This document shows, piece by piece, positions 1 to 9,465 of a stretch of 64,000 nucleotides of DNA. Origin of the DNA: Verrucomicrobiia bacterium (GTDB lineage: Bacteria; Verrucomicrobiota; Verrucomicrobiia; Limisphaerales; JADLHS01); the NCBI GenBank assembly GCA_023953615.1, contig JAMLJH010000002.1, forward strand, positions 310,001 to 374,000, read 5' to 3'. The translations under genes and the position numbers were made by a program. The notes beneath the pieces are model-generated. The model did no database searches. It saw only the letters and a program-made list of their open reading frames with translations, and was not told the DNA's origin. Within the stretch, counting starts at the first letter, position 1. Every line of letters starts with the position of its first letter.

Positions 1-32
1 ACGTGGACATTCCGTTGGAAACGCGCGCGTGA
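1..32 (+). CDS. 3' end of a small gene, probably the antitoxin of the next gene
   Basis: Only the last nine codons are inside the window; the frame starts at base 3 and ends in TGA at 30-32. The stop overlaps the GTG start of the DUF5615 gene by four bases (GTGA), the coupling normal for TA pairs. In this family the partner of a DUF5615 toxin is usually a DUF433 protein, and a complete DUF433/DUF5615 pair with the same kind of overlap lies at 61412-62001. The visible residues are too few to confirm DUF433, so the identity is inferred from position. Confidence 0.4.
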   Translation, partial: VDIPLETRA

Positions 33-400
33 AACTCAAGCTGGATGAGAATCTCAATCAGCGGGGCCTCGCGTTGCTGGTTGCTGCTGGTCACGATGTT
101 TCCACAGTTGCGCGGCAACAAATGCAGGCCGCATTGGACGCTGAGATAATTGAAGCGTGCCGTCTGGAAAGCCGGGCGTTGGTCACATTGGATTTGGATT
201 TCGCGAACCCGCTTCGATTTCGCCCCAGCTTGTATCCCGGCATCGTGGTGCTGCGTCTGCCGAAGAAAGCCGCTGCCGATGATTTGCTTTCCGCCCTCCG
301 CACTTTGGCTGAGGGATTGAAGGGGGCTCCGTTGACCGGAAAGTTGTGGATCGTCGAAATCGGTCGGATTCGAGAGTTCGACGAGGAGACTTTGCCCTGA
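29..400 (+). CDS. DUF5615 PIN-like protein, probable TA toxin
   Basis: 123 residues with the layout of DUF5615, a shortened PIN-like nuclease fold. An N-terminal LDEN motif carries D6 and N8, and a second acidic cluster LDLDF carries D55 and D57. These are the expected metal-binding positions for an RNase-type toxin. The GTG start is chosen because it overlaps the stop of the upstream small gene (GTGA). The predicted role is the toxin half of a two-gene TA module acting on RNA in the cytoplasm; family members are mostly uncharacterised, so the target is unknown. A related but clearly different pair lies at 61412-62001, so the window carries two lineages of the module. Confidence 0.85.
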   Translation: MKLKLDENLNQRGLALLVAAGHDVSTVARQQMQAALDAEIIEACRLESRALVTLDLDFANPLRFRPSLYPGIVVLRLPKKAAADDLLSALRTLAEGLKGAPLTGKLWIVEIGRIREFDEETLP

Positions 401-479
401 GCTCGACGTCGGCGTCGAGTCTTCCGGATGCTCTTTCACGGATGCTTGGAACGTATCCGGGCGGCAGCAGTTGCTTGGG

Positions 480-1481
480 TCACTCCAAATCCGCCGGCTT
501 CACGCCGCGCTTGAATTTGCCAAAACCGAACGGTGTGGGTTGAAATTCACCCACGTAATCCACGACCGTTGCCGCCGGAATGGCATCGCCCAAACCCACC
601 GCCCAATAGCAGGCGTTCACCAGCAGACGCCGCAGACCCGCACTCTGCAAATCGGTGGCAGCTCCCATCGTGGTGGTGACTACTTTCGATGTCTGGCCGT
701 TATCCCAAGAGTAATTCCGCACCCAAACGAGTGGCATCATGGGATCGTTCTTGGCGCCTGCCAATGGCGGGTCCGTGGGGCGCATGCCTTGAAGCACTTG
801 TCCCCAGACCAGCACCGAGGCGTCCCGGGGTAGATGCGCAATTTCATAAACATCGGTCGGCCCCCAAATGTCCGTCACCCCGCGTAAAATCGGATGCGTC
901 CGGAATGCCGGGTTGATGACTCCGCGCGTGCTTTGCTTGCCGTGTTCGCCGTGGTGGTTCACCCAGGTGTCGCCCAGCACTTGCCGACCAAACCCACCCG
1001 GCCAGTCTTGGTTTTGCCAGTCGTATTTTGCGTAAGGGCTGCTGGGGTTGCGCGAGTAGGCAAACGAATGGGTGGCCGTGCGCAGTCCAATAATGGGTTT
1101 GCCGCGCTGCAAGTAATCCACGAAATGCTTCATATCCGCGTCGGGCAATTCGCGAAAGCGCCATTGCAGCACGCATAGGTCCGCGTTATCAAGCGTCGCC
1201 ATGCCGGGGATGTTGGTTTGGTTGTTCGGATCAATCGTGCCATCGGCGGGGTTGATGGCGAACAACACGGTGCAAGTGAAGCCATGACGCGTGGCCAGAA
1301 TCTTGGCCAGCATTGGCAATCCTTCCTCCGAACGGTACTCCTCGTCGCCACTCAAAAACACGATGCGTTTGCCCAGCCCCGGTCCCTCGGTGCCCGAGTA
1401 AGTCACTCCCGGCTGCGCCCTGGCGACGTTGCCAATCAGTCCCAAGCTTAGTGTAACGGCCAATCGTGTTGTGAAATTCAT
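480..1481 (-). CDS. Secreted ThuA-domain protein
   Basis: About 333 residues from ATG 1481, which opens a clean signal peptide (MNFTTRLAVTLSLGLIGN, then ARAQ). The body is a ThuA-like (class I glutaminase-like flavodoxin) fold: a VFLSGDEEYRSEE strand-loop near the N-terminus, then LRTATHSFAYSR and a WGPTDVYEI segment. ThuA domains occur in sugar-utilisation loci. The planctomycete/verrucomicrobial secreted versions are common but biochemically undefined. An in-frame extension to 1514 would put a poor leader before the signal peptide and was not used. The gene lies downstream of two redox genes on the same strand (gap 51 bp to 1533) and probably shares their transcript. A second ThuA protein is at 11442-12374. 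Confidence 0.85.
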   Translation of the reverse strand: MNFTTRLAVTLSLGLIGNVARAQPGVTYSGTEGPGLGKRIVFLSGDEEYRSEEGLPMLAKILATRHGFTCTVLFAINPADGTIDPNNQTNIPGMATLDNADLCVLQWRFRELPDADMKHFVDYLQRGKPIIGLRTATHSFAYSRNPSSPYAKYDWQNQDWPGGFGRQVLGDTWVNHHGEHGKQSTRGVINPAFRTHPILRGVTDIWGPTDVYEIAHLPRDASVLVWGQVLQGMRPTDPPLAGAKNDPMMPLVWVRNYSWDNGQTSKVVTTTMGAATDLQSAGLRRLLVNACYWAVGLGDAIPAATVVDYVGEFQPTPFGFGKFKRGVKPADLE

Positions 1482-1532
1482 GCGCGATTCAAAGTGTTGG
1501 ATGTGATGGCGCATCAGGCAAGCGCAAAGGCG

Positions 1533-3413
1533 TCAAGGCTGATGTGAATGTTCGGCGGACGCGCCCCCCGCCTTGATGAAGGCCAGCAGGTCCAGAATGT
1601 CTTCGGCGGAACTTTGGTTGAGCAGGCCAACGGGCATCAGTGAGGAGCGCTGCGGTTGCTGCGTTTTGATTTGGGCTTTGGCAAAGGTATGAGTCAGCGC
1701 GGCGGATGCGCCCGCTTGCACGGTCAGCGATTGGCCATCGTCCTTGACGATCAAACCCGAAATCTCCTCGCCATCCGCGAGTTCAAAATCAAACGCGCGA
1801 TACGCGTTGCTGATGACCAGCGAGGGTTCGAGGATTTGCTGCAACACCGCCCGGGGATCATTTTGGAACTGCGCAAAAACCGAAGTTAAGTCCGGGCCGA
1901 ACGTCGCGCCTTCGTTGCCAATCCGATGACAGGAAGCGCACGAGAGTTGCGTGAATAATTCCTGGCCGCGCCGCCAATCGCGTCCCGAGTTCAGTTTTGT
2001 CAGTGCGGGCGTCAGTTCCTCGATTTTCCATTCGGTCATCTGGGGCGTCTTTTGGGCCGCGTGACTGGCCAGATAAGCTTCCACATCCTGAACCACCGCC
2101 AGCGTGCCGTTCATGCGTCGCCAATGTCCGGGGAACGTGCAAACAAAATGGTAGTCGCCCGGGGCGTCCGGAGCGGTGAAACTCAATCGCGCCTGCTGAC
2201 CGAATTCAACCAGCTTGGTGGCGTGCAGCACCTGGGGCGAATTGGGCACGTAAAGCCGTCCCTGCGCGTCAGGCGTCGGCGGCAGACGTTCCGCCGCGCT
2301 CCCGATCGCTTCCAACGCCTCCGGCTGCGTGATGACGAGGTTGTGCGGCATCGCGTCGTCATTGATCAACACCAACTCGACTGGTTTGCCCACCGCCACG
2401 ACGATGAGCGATTGATCGTAGAGCATCTGTTCCGGAATCGTGCGAATGACGAAAACACTCACGCCCAGCGAGCGCAGCGTCCTGCCAAAAGTCGCCGCCG
2501 TTTCGGTCGGCAGTAACGCCGTCAGGTCGGTGGCGAATTGAAAGGCGCTCAACGCTTCCGGCCCGGTGCGTTGTTCGACGGGCACGGTTTGGAGATACGC
2601 CACGAGACTGGTCACCAGCGGCTCCAGTTGGTCGCGCGACCAGAAGGAGCGCGGAATTTTTTGCAACGCAGCAATGGCTGTGGCGCGCTCGGTGCCCGCA
2701 CGAACCAAGTCCGCCAGCGTGTTGAAAACTTCGGCTTCCGAGCCGGGCAGGGTGACGCTGCTGCTGATGGCGGCGCGCCGGACTTCGTCGGATGTCGCCG
2801 CCTGCAAGAGCGCGGCCAATTGCGGGTGGAACGCCGCGCGTTGATTGGGATCACGCAGCAATGCGATGCCCGACACCAGGTCGGCGAATTGCCCCGGGTG
2901 AGCAGACGTCTGTTGCCAGGTGGGGCCGCCAGCGCCTTCGATGGTGAGCAGAGCGGCGTAGGCCAGTTGCCGGGTGAAAGGCAGCTTTGCGGACTGGGCC
3001 AACTGAGCCAGAGTTGCGGATTTGGCTTTAAGCGCATCGGCATCCGATTGCAGCAACAAGGGCGCGAGATCGTGCAACACCGGTTCGGCGGTCGCGCCTT
3101 TGGTATCCAACTCGGTCAGACCGGCGAGCAGCTCGGTGAGCGCATCCGTTTGACGCAGCTTTGCCAGGCCGTTGAGTGCTTCCACGCGGTATTTCCGGGC
3201 CAGGCCAGCACGTTGCAACAAGGCTACGTAAACGAATTCGCTACGTGGGGCGGCGGTCAGTTCCTGGTTGGAAAGGCGTCCCAAGACATAAGCGGCGGCC
3301 ACCGGACTTTTCGGCAGGAAGAAGGGTTTGGCGGGGGAAGGCTCGTCCGCTTGAGCGAGCCAAAGACCGCCGCCCAATACCCCGCAGATAATCCAAAGCC
3401 GCGCGTAACTCAT
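1533..3413 (-). CDS. Secreted HEAT-cupredoxin-cytochrome c fusion protein
   Basis: About 626 residues from ATG 3413, with an N-terminal signal/anchor helix. Residues ~40-300 look like alpha-helical HEAT-type repeats. Residues ~320-450 resemble a plastocyanin/auracyanin-like blue copper domain: PHNLVI supplies a His, and FVCTFPGHW followed by RRMNG supplies Cys, His and Met, the usual type-1 copper ligands. Residues ~485-600 are a c-type haem domain with CASCHRIG. The protein should therefore carry both copper and haem outside the cytoplasm as an electron acceptor. It starts 46 bp after the stop of the dehydrogenase-like gene 3460-6099, which lacks a haem motif, so the two probably form a split version of the single-chain protein at 6260-9325. 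The copper and haem binding are predicted, not shown. Confidence 0.85.
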   Translation of the reverse strand: MSYARLWIICGVLGGGLWLAQADEPSPAKPFFLPKSPVAAAYVLGRLSNQELTAAPRSEFVYVALLQRAGLARKYRVEALNGLAKLRQTDALTELLAGLTELDTKGATAEPVLHDLAPLLLQSDADALKAKSATLAQLAQSAKLPFTRQLAYAALLTIEGAGGPTWQQTSAHPGQFADLVSGIALLRDPNQRAAFHPQLAALLQAATSDEVRRAAISSSVTLPGSEAEVFNTLADLVRAGTERATAIAALQKIPRSFWSRDQLEPLVTSLVAYLQTVPVEQRTGPEALSAFQFATDLTALLPTETAATFGRTLRSLGVSVFVIRTIPEQMLYDQSLIVVAVGKPVELVLINDDAMPHNLVITQPEALEAIGSAAERLPPTPDAQGRLYVPNSPQVLHATKLVEFGQQARLSFTAPDAPGDYHFVCTFPGHWRRMNGTLAVVQDVEAYLASHAAQKTPQMTEWKIEELTPALTKLNSGRDWRRGQELFTQLSCASCHRIGNEGATFGPDLTSVFAQFQNDPRAVLQQILEPSLVISNAYRAFDFELADGEEISGLIVKDDGQSLTVQAGASAALTHTFAKAQIKTQQPQRSSLMPVGLLNQSSAEDILDLLAFIKAGGASAEHSHQP

Positions 3414-3459
3414 CCTCTGCAATTGGTTTTCCGATCCGCTTTTTGCCGCGCGTTCAACA

Positions 3460-6099
3460 TTATTTCAAATACGGATCGAGCGCCTTCATGGTTTCATCGA
3501 GGCAATACTTGATGTAGTAATCCGGTTGGCTGGGGTCCGCTTCCTTATCCAAAGCGAGCAACGCCACTTCCGCCGCGTGGGCGGTTGGAAAGAAACTGCA
3601 CGCGCGCACCGCTTCCAGACGCACTCGCGGGTTTTCGTCCTGCGCTTGAGCCGCGAGCAAATCGAGCGGATTTTCGACGCGATCCCGCCAGTAGCAAAGC
3701 ACCCGCGTGGCGGCGGCGCGCGCATGATAATCCGGCGAACGCAACAGTTGGCGGAGCAAATCCTGGTTCACGACATTATGCCACTGATGCACCCAGAGCG
3801 CTTCGGTCAGGTGGTGTTGATAATCCTGGTCTTGCGGGTCCAATCCAGCGATCCAGGGCGGCAGCGCGGCCATCACTTGGGCGCGGTTGTGTTTGCCCAG
3901 TTCGATCTTGGCGCGCAGACGCAACCCATCCTCCGGTGACTTCAGCAGATCCAGAAGTTTGGCGATGGGCTGGCCATCCACGGGGGGCGGTTGCAACAAC
4001 GGGCGACCTTCATAAGTGATGCGGTAAATGCGACCGTGTGTTTTATCGCGATGCGGGTCGCGGATGTGATGTTGCATGTGGCCGATCAAAGGTTTGGCCC
4101 AATCGAGGAAATAAATTGATCCGTCCGGCGCCACGCCGACCCCCGAGGGGCGGAAATTTGGATCGTCGGATTTGACCAGGTCTTCGATGGTCTCGCCCTT
4201 CAAGCCGGCGCCGGCTTCAGTGACTTTGACGCGGAAGATGCCCTGGAAACCAATCACGTTGCAGTTGAGAAAATTCCCCTGGAATTCAGCAGGAAAATGT
4301 CGGCTCGAAAGCAGTCCGGTGCCGGCGCAAGGTCGCGAGGGGCGCTGCCAGAATTCTTTGATTTCGCGGTGCTTGGCCGGGTAATCGAGATGCCCGCTGA
4401 TGGCCGGTCCAAAATAACTGTTGTTTCCGGTGGCGTCGGTGATGATGTCGTTGCCCCAATAATCAAACACGCGACCGTGCGGGTTGAGAAAGGCGTAGGG
4501 CGCGTAACGCTCAAACTTGCCGGGGCGCGGCTCGAACCGATAGACGCAACCATCGTTGTTGCGCACCGGGCCGGTTGCGGTTTCCACTTGCGTGCGATGG
4601 AACACGCCGTCGCTGAGATAAGTGGCGCCGCCCGGATCCAGCACCATGGAATTGGCGGTATGATGCGAGTCCGCCGAATCCATGCCCATCAACACCCGCT
4701 CCTTCCAATCCGCACGATCGTCGCCGTCGGTGTCGCGCACAAACCACAGATCCGGCGCCTGCATGACCAGCACGCCGTCGCGATAAAATTGAAAACCGGT
4801 CGGGCAATTCAATCCGTCCAGAAAGACTTTCACGCGGTCCGCTTTGCCGTCGCCATCGGTATCCTCAAAAATGAGCAGTTTATCGGCAACGGTATCCGTG
4901 GGCCGCCGCTCCGGATAACTGGGCCAGGCCGCCACCCAAAGCCGTCCCTTGGTGTCGAACGCCATCTGCACCGGACTCGCCAATTCGGGAAACATCTCCT
5001 CACTGGCAAAGAGATTGACGCGGCAGCCTTTCGCCACCGTCATGTGTTTGATGGCCGCTTCGCCACTCACAAACGGAGCGATATCGGGTTTGTTGGATTG
5101 AAAAGTGGCAACGGGCGGCAGGTTGGAATCGTCCACAGTCAGGTCTCCGCCGCGCGCCACCGCCCAGATGCGGCGGTCGCGATTGGCCGTTTTCACGTCG
5201 CGCTGGGTCATCTCTTCCTGCATGACTTCGTAATTGGTGATTTTGTCCGAATCCTTGCCGGCGCGGGGAAAACTCAGTTGTGAACGACCGCCGTAAACAT
5301 TGTAACCATCCACCGTGCGATAGCGCGCGTGCCATTCCGCGTTTTTATCGAGCACGGCGCCGCGAAGTTTTTCAAGTGATTGCGTGGACGGTTTTTCGCC
5401 AAACACCGTCTGAAAAATCGCCGTTGCCAGTTGCTGGTTTCCCGCTTCGGTCAGCATGAACGTGTTAAAGGTCAGTGATTGTCCGCGTTCGGCGGCTTCC
5501 GCATAGAGTCGCTGTGATATTTCAAAGAGGTTTATGAAGCGCACTTGATGCGCCTGGGCCACCTCGGCCATCGCGGCGGTGTAAGCGCGCAGGCGTTCGT
5601 TGTTCGCCGTGGGGTCCGGCTGGTCGGGGTCCGCCAGCTTTTCGCAGGCGATGGGGGAAAAGAGGACGAGTTGCGGCGCGCCTTTGCCGCTGTAATCGGT
5701 GGCGCGAGTGTGTTTGATGAACTGGGTCAGGTCGTCGCGAAATTTGGCCAATCCCGCGTCGCCCTTGAAGGATTCATTAAAGCCGTAGAAAGCCAGCACC
5801 ACGTCCGCCTGAACGCGCCGCAACCATTCATCGCGCGAGCCAAAATTTTCCGAGCGATGCCAGGTGGCGACCTCATCGCCCGCGGCGGCGAGGTTGCGGC
5901 AAACGAAATCGTGCTGTGGATATTTCGCGTAAAGCAGCGTCTCCAACCAACCATCGAACTGCATTCGATCCGCCAGCGCATTGCCGACCACCGCCAGATG
6001 AGCGCCCGGCGGCAAATCCGACGGTGCGGCTTGAACCGACGCCGTGAGCGCGGCCAAGCAGGCCAGCCCGCCGCCAGCCAACGATAAAAGCTTCTTCAT
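3460..6099 (-). CDS. PVC-type membrane-bound dehydrogenase-like protein with degenerate GDSL domain
   Basis: 879 residues with an N-terminal signal peptide. Residues ~30-270 have an SGNH/GDSL-like fold, but block I reads VGNALADRM instead of GDS and no DxxH is visible in block V (MLTEAGNQQLA), so hydrolase activity is doubtful. Block III keeps a FYGFNES-like Gly/Asn. Residues ~340-720 match the beta-propeller 'putative membrane-bound dehydrogenase' family (TIGR02604-like), with calcium-loop-like FEDTDGDGKADR and a second DTDGDDRADW. The C-terminus is HEAT-like. No CxxCH is present; the haem domain is supplied by the gene 46 bp downstream. Divergently arranged with 6260-9325 across a 160-bp gap that should hold both promoters. 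Substrate unknown, probably a sugar or alcohol. Confidence 0.85.
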   Translation of the reverse strand: MKKLLSLAGGGLACLAALTASVQAAPSDLPPGAHLAVVGNALADRMQFDGWLETLLYAKYPQHDFVCRNLAAAGDEVATWHRSENFGSRDEWLRRVQADVVLAFYGFNESFKGDAGLAKFRDDLTQFIKHTRATDYSGKGAPQLVLFSPIACEKLADPDQPDPTANNERLRAYTAAMAEVAQAHQVRFINLFEISQRLYAEAAERGQSLTFNTFMLTEAGNQQLATAIFQTVFGEKPSTQSLEKLRGAVLDKNAEWHARYRTVDGYNVYGGRSQLSFPRAGKDSDKITNYEVMQEEMTQRDVKTANRDRRIWAVARGGDLTVDDSNLPPVATFQSNKPDIAPFVSGEAAIKHMTVAKGCRVNLFASEEMFPELASPVQMAFDTKGRLWVAAWPSYPERRPTDTVADKLLIFEDTDGDGKADRVKVFLDGLNCPTGFQFYRDGVLVMQAPDLWFVRDTDGDDRADWKERVLMGMDSADSHHTANSMVLDPGGATYLSDGVFHRTQVETATGPVRNNDGCVYRFEPRPGKFERYAPYAFLNPHGRVFDYWGNDIITDATGNNSYFGPAISGHLDYPAKHREIKEFWQRPSRPCAGTGLLSSRHFPAEFQGNFLNCNVIGFQGIFRVKVTEAGAGLKGETIEDLVKSDDPNFRPSGVGVAPDGSIYFLDWAKPLIGHMQHHIRDPHRDKTHGRIYRITYEGRPLLQPPPVDGQPIAKLLDLLKSPEDGLRLRAKIELGKHNRAQVMAALPPWIAGLDPQDQDYQHHLTEALWVHQWHNVVNQDLLRQLLRSPDYHARAAATRVLCYWRDRVENPLDLLAAQAQDENPRVRLEAVRACSFFPTAHAAEVALLALDKEADPSQPDYYIKYCLDETMKALDPYLK

Positions 6100-6259
6100 A
6101 ACGGCAGGGTTCAGGAACTATCCGGTCAGCGCAAGTCGGAAGAATTCAGTCCGCCGCAAAATCGAAGCGCACCCGGCGGTGGGCCGGCGTTGCGCTTGCC
6201 CGGATCGTCCGGCACGCAGGGATTTTGACTTTCTCCGCCAAATTCGTTAATTCCCCACC

Positions 6260-9200
6260 ATGCGAATTGTTTCCCGAAACCAGGCGTTCAAGTTGATGCT
6301 CTGTTGGGCGCTGATGATTTTGCCAGGCTGGTTCTGGCCGGTGCGCGCGGAAGAGCCGTTGCCGCAAGTGGAACGATTGCGAACCAGTCCGGTCCTGCGG
6401 CAGCTCCAGCCCAACCCCACGGATCGGCCGCCCGTTACCGGACCGGAACAAACCGTCGCGCAAATGTACGTGCCCGAGGGATTCAAGGTGGAACTGGTGG
6501 CCGCCGAGCCGGATCTGCATCAACCGGTCGCTTTCACCTGGGACGAGCGCGGGCGCATTTGGGTGATTGAAGCGTATAGTTATCCCACCAAACGCCCGGC
6601 GGGGCAGGGACTGGATAAAGTGGTCATTTTTTCGGATGCGGATGGCGATGGGAAATTTGAAACCCGTCAGGTCTTTGCCGAGGGGTTGAATCTCGCGAGC
6701 GCACTTGCGGTGGGTTACGGCGGCGTCTGGATTGGCGCGGCGCCCGAGCTGTTGTTTATTCCCGACCGAAATCATGATGATCAACCCGATGGTCCGCCGG
6801 AGGTGTTACTGGATGGCTTCGGTTTCCAAGACACGCACGAGACGATGAATAGTTTTCTGTGGGGGCCGGACGGCTGGCTTTACGGCAATCAAGGGGTGTT
6901 CAACACCGCGCGTATCGGCAAACCCGGAGTGCCGCAGGAGCAACGACCGGAACTCCGCGCCGGCGTGTGGCGCTATCACCCCGTGCGACACACATTCGAA
7001 ATTTTCGCGTCTGGTGGCAGCAACCCGTGGGGCTTGGATTACGACGAGCACGGTCAACTTTTCATGACGCACTGCCGCAGTTATTGGGGGCGCGGACCGA
7101 CGACGCACGTCATGCAAGGCGGGCAGTTTTGGAATCAGGTCAATGGCAATTACGCGCCGTTCATTGTGGCCAATCCTCCAGAGGGCTTTCCTCAATTTCG
7201 CAATTACCTGCTGGCTTCGGCGCGTTACGGCCACGGCGCGGGCGGCGCGGGCAAACCGGGTAGCGACGCGATTTACGGTGGTCACGCGCACGTTGGGACA
7301 TTGATTTACCAGGGCGACAACTGGCCGGATGAATATCGCGGCCACCTGTTCACGCACAACCTCGGCGGTCACCAAATCAACCAGCAGATCAATCAACCAC
7401 TCGGCTCGGGCTTCGACACCGTGCATGCCGGTCAGGATATTTTCTTCTGCACCGATCCGAAGTATGTGGCGGTGGATTTGCAAACCGGCCCCGATGGCGC
7501 GGTGTATTCCATTGATTGGTATGATCAGCAGCATTGTCACAATCCCAACACGGAGCAATGGGATCGCAGCAATGGCCGACTCTACCGCCTGCAATGGCAG
7601 CCAACCTATCGCCCGGTGAAAGTAAATCTGGCCGTCAAATCGGATGCGGAATTGATCGCTTTGTTGAAACACAAAAATCAGTGGTACGGTCGCATGGCGC
7701 GGCGCTTGTTACACGAGCGCGCCGGCAACGGCACGTTGGCGAGCGACACGGGGGAAGCCTTGCGCGCCGCGGTTGCGAACGGAACGACGACGGGAGCGCG
7801 GTTGAGCGCGCTTTGGGCGCTGCATCTCACCGGCGGATTGACGGAGGCCGATCAACAGCGGGGGTTGCACGATGCCGATCCCTACTTGCGCAGTTGGACG
7901 ATTCAACTCGCTGCTGAAGGTCGGAATCCAGACGCGTCGTTCCAGACGACGTGCGTGCAACTGGCCCGGCAGGACCCTTCGCCCATCGTGCGCCGCCATC
8001 TGGCTTCAGCCATCGCGCGGATGCCGGACGCCACCGCCTGGCGTCTGGCGGAAGCGCTCGCCCAACACGACGAAGACCAGAAGGATCGCAACCTGCCGTT
8101 TCTGCTCTGGCATAATCTCGCGCCGCTTTGCGCGGCGGATTTTGCATCCGGACTCGAGCTGGCCCGCCACAGCGCTCTCCCGCAACTGGCCGACTGGATT
8201 TATTGGTACACGGCCACGCTGGAAGGTGACGCGCTCAATCGCGTGGTGGCCGAATTGGCCGATTTGCAGGGCGACGCCTTGCGCCGTCGTCTGGCGGGAC
8301 TGTGGCTGGCGCTTGAACCTCGCGCGAATGTGCCCATGCCGGCGGCGTGGCCGGCGATTGCGCCCAAACTTTACGCGAGTTCCGAGGCGCGGGTCCGGCG
8401 CGAAGCCGAGCGCTTGGCCGCCGCGTTTGGCGATCGCACGGTTTTTCCGGAGCTGCGCAAAACGCTGGCGGATTCCAAAGCCAACCAAGTCGCGCGGCAA
8501 CATGCTTTCGCTTTGTTGAGTCGCGCCGCCGATCGGGAAACGCTCCCGGTTTTGCTCCGATTGTTGGACGATGATGGCTTTCGGACGCAGACGATCCACT
8601 TGCTGGCGCGGTTCGATGCGCCGGAAATTCCCACGGAATTGATCGCCCGGTTCGACGCTTTCAAACCGGCGGATCAGGTCGCGGCGCTAAGTGCTTTAAC
8701 GGGTCGCGCGAGGTTTGCGGTGTCGCTGCTGGACGCGGTGGCGGCGAGGAAAATCGCGCGCGACCGGTTGGGCGCGTTTCAAATCCGCCAGTTGACTGAT
8801 CTGCATGACGCGGAGGTGGATCGTCGCGTCGCCGCCACCTGGGGGCGAATTCAACAATCTCCGGCGGAGCAGCAGGCGAAAATTGCGCAATTGGAGAAGA
8901 CCTTTAATGAAGCGCCGTTGTGGGCGTACGATGGCAACGCTGGGCGCAAACATTTCCAGGCCCTTTGCGCGAGCTGTCATCAGCTCGGTAAAGACGGCAC
9001 GCAGCTCGGACCGGAATTAACCGGCGCGGGCAAGCTCGGAGTGCGTTATTACCTCGAGAACATCATTGATCCGGATGCGGTGATCGGGACGGATTTTCAG
9101 GCGACATTGATTGAGACGAAAAGCAACGATCTCATTACTGGGCTGATTCGCGCCGAAACTTCCAGCGCCGTCACTTTGCGAACGATCACGGGGGAGACGG

Positions 9201-9325
9201 TGCTCCCGAAAATGGACATCGCGAAACGCACGTTGAGCCAAAAATCGCTGATGCCCGAGGGCCTGCTTGACAGCTTGAGCGATCGGGAACAGATCGAGTT
9301 GCTGAAATATCTGGTTTCCCACTGA
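6260..9325 (+). CDS. PVC-type dehydrogenase with HEAT repeats and C-terminal cytochrome c domain
   Basis: 1021 residues beginning with a signal peptide (MRIVSRNQAFKLMLCWALMI...). A beta-propeller sorbosone-dehydrogenase-like domain follows the MYVPEGFKVELVAAEPDL entry motif, with FSDADGDGKFE acting as a Ca-loop-like turn. A HEAT-repeat section spans roughly residues 430-860, and a c-type haem domain holds CASCHQLGKDG near residue 910. This is the complete single-chain form of the family that the divergent pair at 1533-6099 carries in two parts. Expected location is the periplasm or outer surface; role is oxidation of an unidentified sugar or alcohol with electrons passed to the bound haem. 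No start ambiguity was seen. The genes downstream (isomerase, DUF1080, ThuA) fit a secreted carbohydrate-processing locus. Confidence 0.9.
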   Translation: MRIVSRNQAFKLMLCWALMILPGWFWPVRAEEPLPQVERLRTSPVLRQLQPNPTDRPPVTGPEQTVAQMYVPEGFKVELVAAEPDLHQPVAFTWDERGRIWVIEAYSYPTKRPAGQGLDKVVIFSDADGDGKFETRQVFAEGLNLASALAVGYGGVWIGAAPELLFIPDRNHDDQPDGPPEVLLDGFGFQDTHETMNSFLWGPDGWLYGNQGVFNTARIGKPGVPQEQRPELRAGVWRYHPVRHTFEIFASGGSNPWGLDYDEHGQLFMTHCRSYWGRGPTTHVMQGGQFWNQVNGNYAPFIVANPPEGFPQFRNYLLASARYGHGAGGAGKPGSDAIYGGHAHVGTLIYQGDNWPDEYRGHLFTHNLGGHQINQQINQPLGSGFDTVHAGQDIFFCTDPKYVAVDLQTGPDGAVYSIDWYDQQHCHNPNTEQWDRSNGRLYRLQWQPTYRPVKVNLAVKSDAELIALLKHKNQWYGRMARRLLHERAGNGTLASDTGEALRAAVANGTTTGARLSALWALHLTGGLTEADQQRGLHDADPYLRSWTIQLAAEGRNPDASFQTTCVQLARQDPSPIVRRHLASAIARMPDATAWRLAEALAQHDEDQKDRNLPFLLWHNLAPLCAADFASGLELARHSALPQLADWIYWYTATLEGDALNRVVAELADLQGDALRRRLAGLWLALEPRANVPMPAAWPAIAPKLYASSEARVRREAERLAAAFGDRTVFPELRKTLADSKANQVARQHAFALLSRAADRETLPVLLRLLDDDGFRTQTIHLLARFDAPEIPTELIARFDAFKPADQVAALSALTGRARFAVSLLDAVAARKIARDRLGAFQIRQLTDLHDAEVDRRVAATWGRIQQSPAEQQAKIAQLEKTFNEAPLWAYDGNAGRKHFQALCASCHQLGKDGTQLGPELTGAGKLGVRYYLENIIDPDAVIGTDFQATLIETKSNDLITGLIRAETSSAVTLRTITGETVLPKMDIAKRTLSQKSLMPEGLLDSLSDREQIELLKYLVSH

Positions 9326-9465
9326 CGCGGCAATCCCTCCCGCCGCCCGCGGCGCGGCAACTTTGAAGCGCAGGGCCACCAGCCGGAAGCTGACGAGGGG
9401 TTGCGCGCGCGAAAAATTGCTTTTGTCGGTCCGGCCACTTGGTTAGTGTGTCACAAAAATTCGTC

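Noticed and set aside
2538..3512. 324-codon open frame on the plus strand opposite the cupredoxin-cytochrome gene
   Set aside because: Rich in Gly, Arg and Gln with no family pattern; it is a shadow of the G+C-rich codons of the real gene on the minus strand. The same applies to long frames at 4297-5283, 22738-23856, 25496-26479 and 51131-52324.
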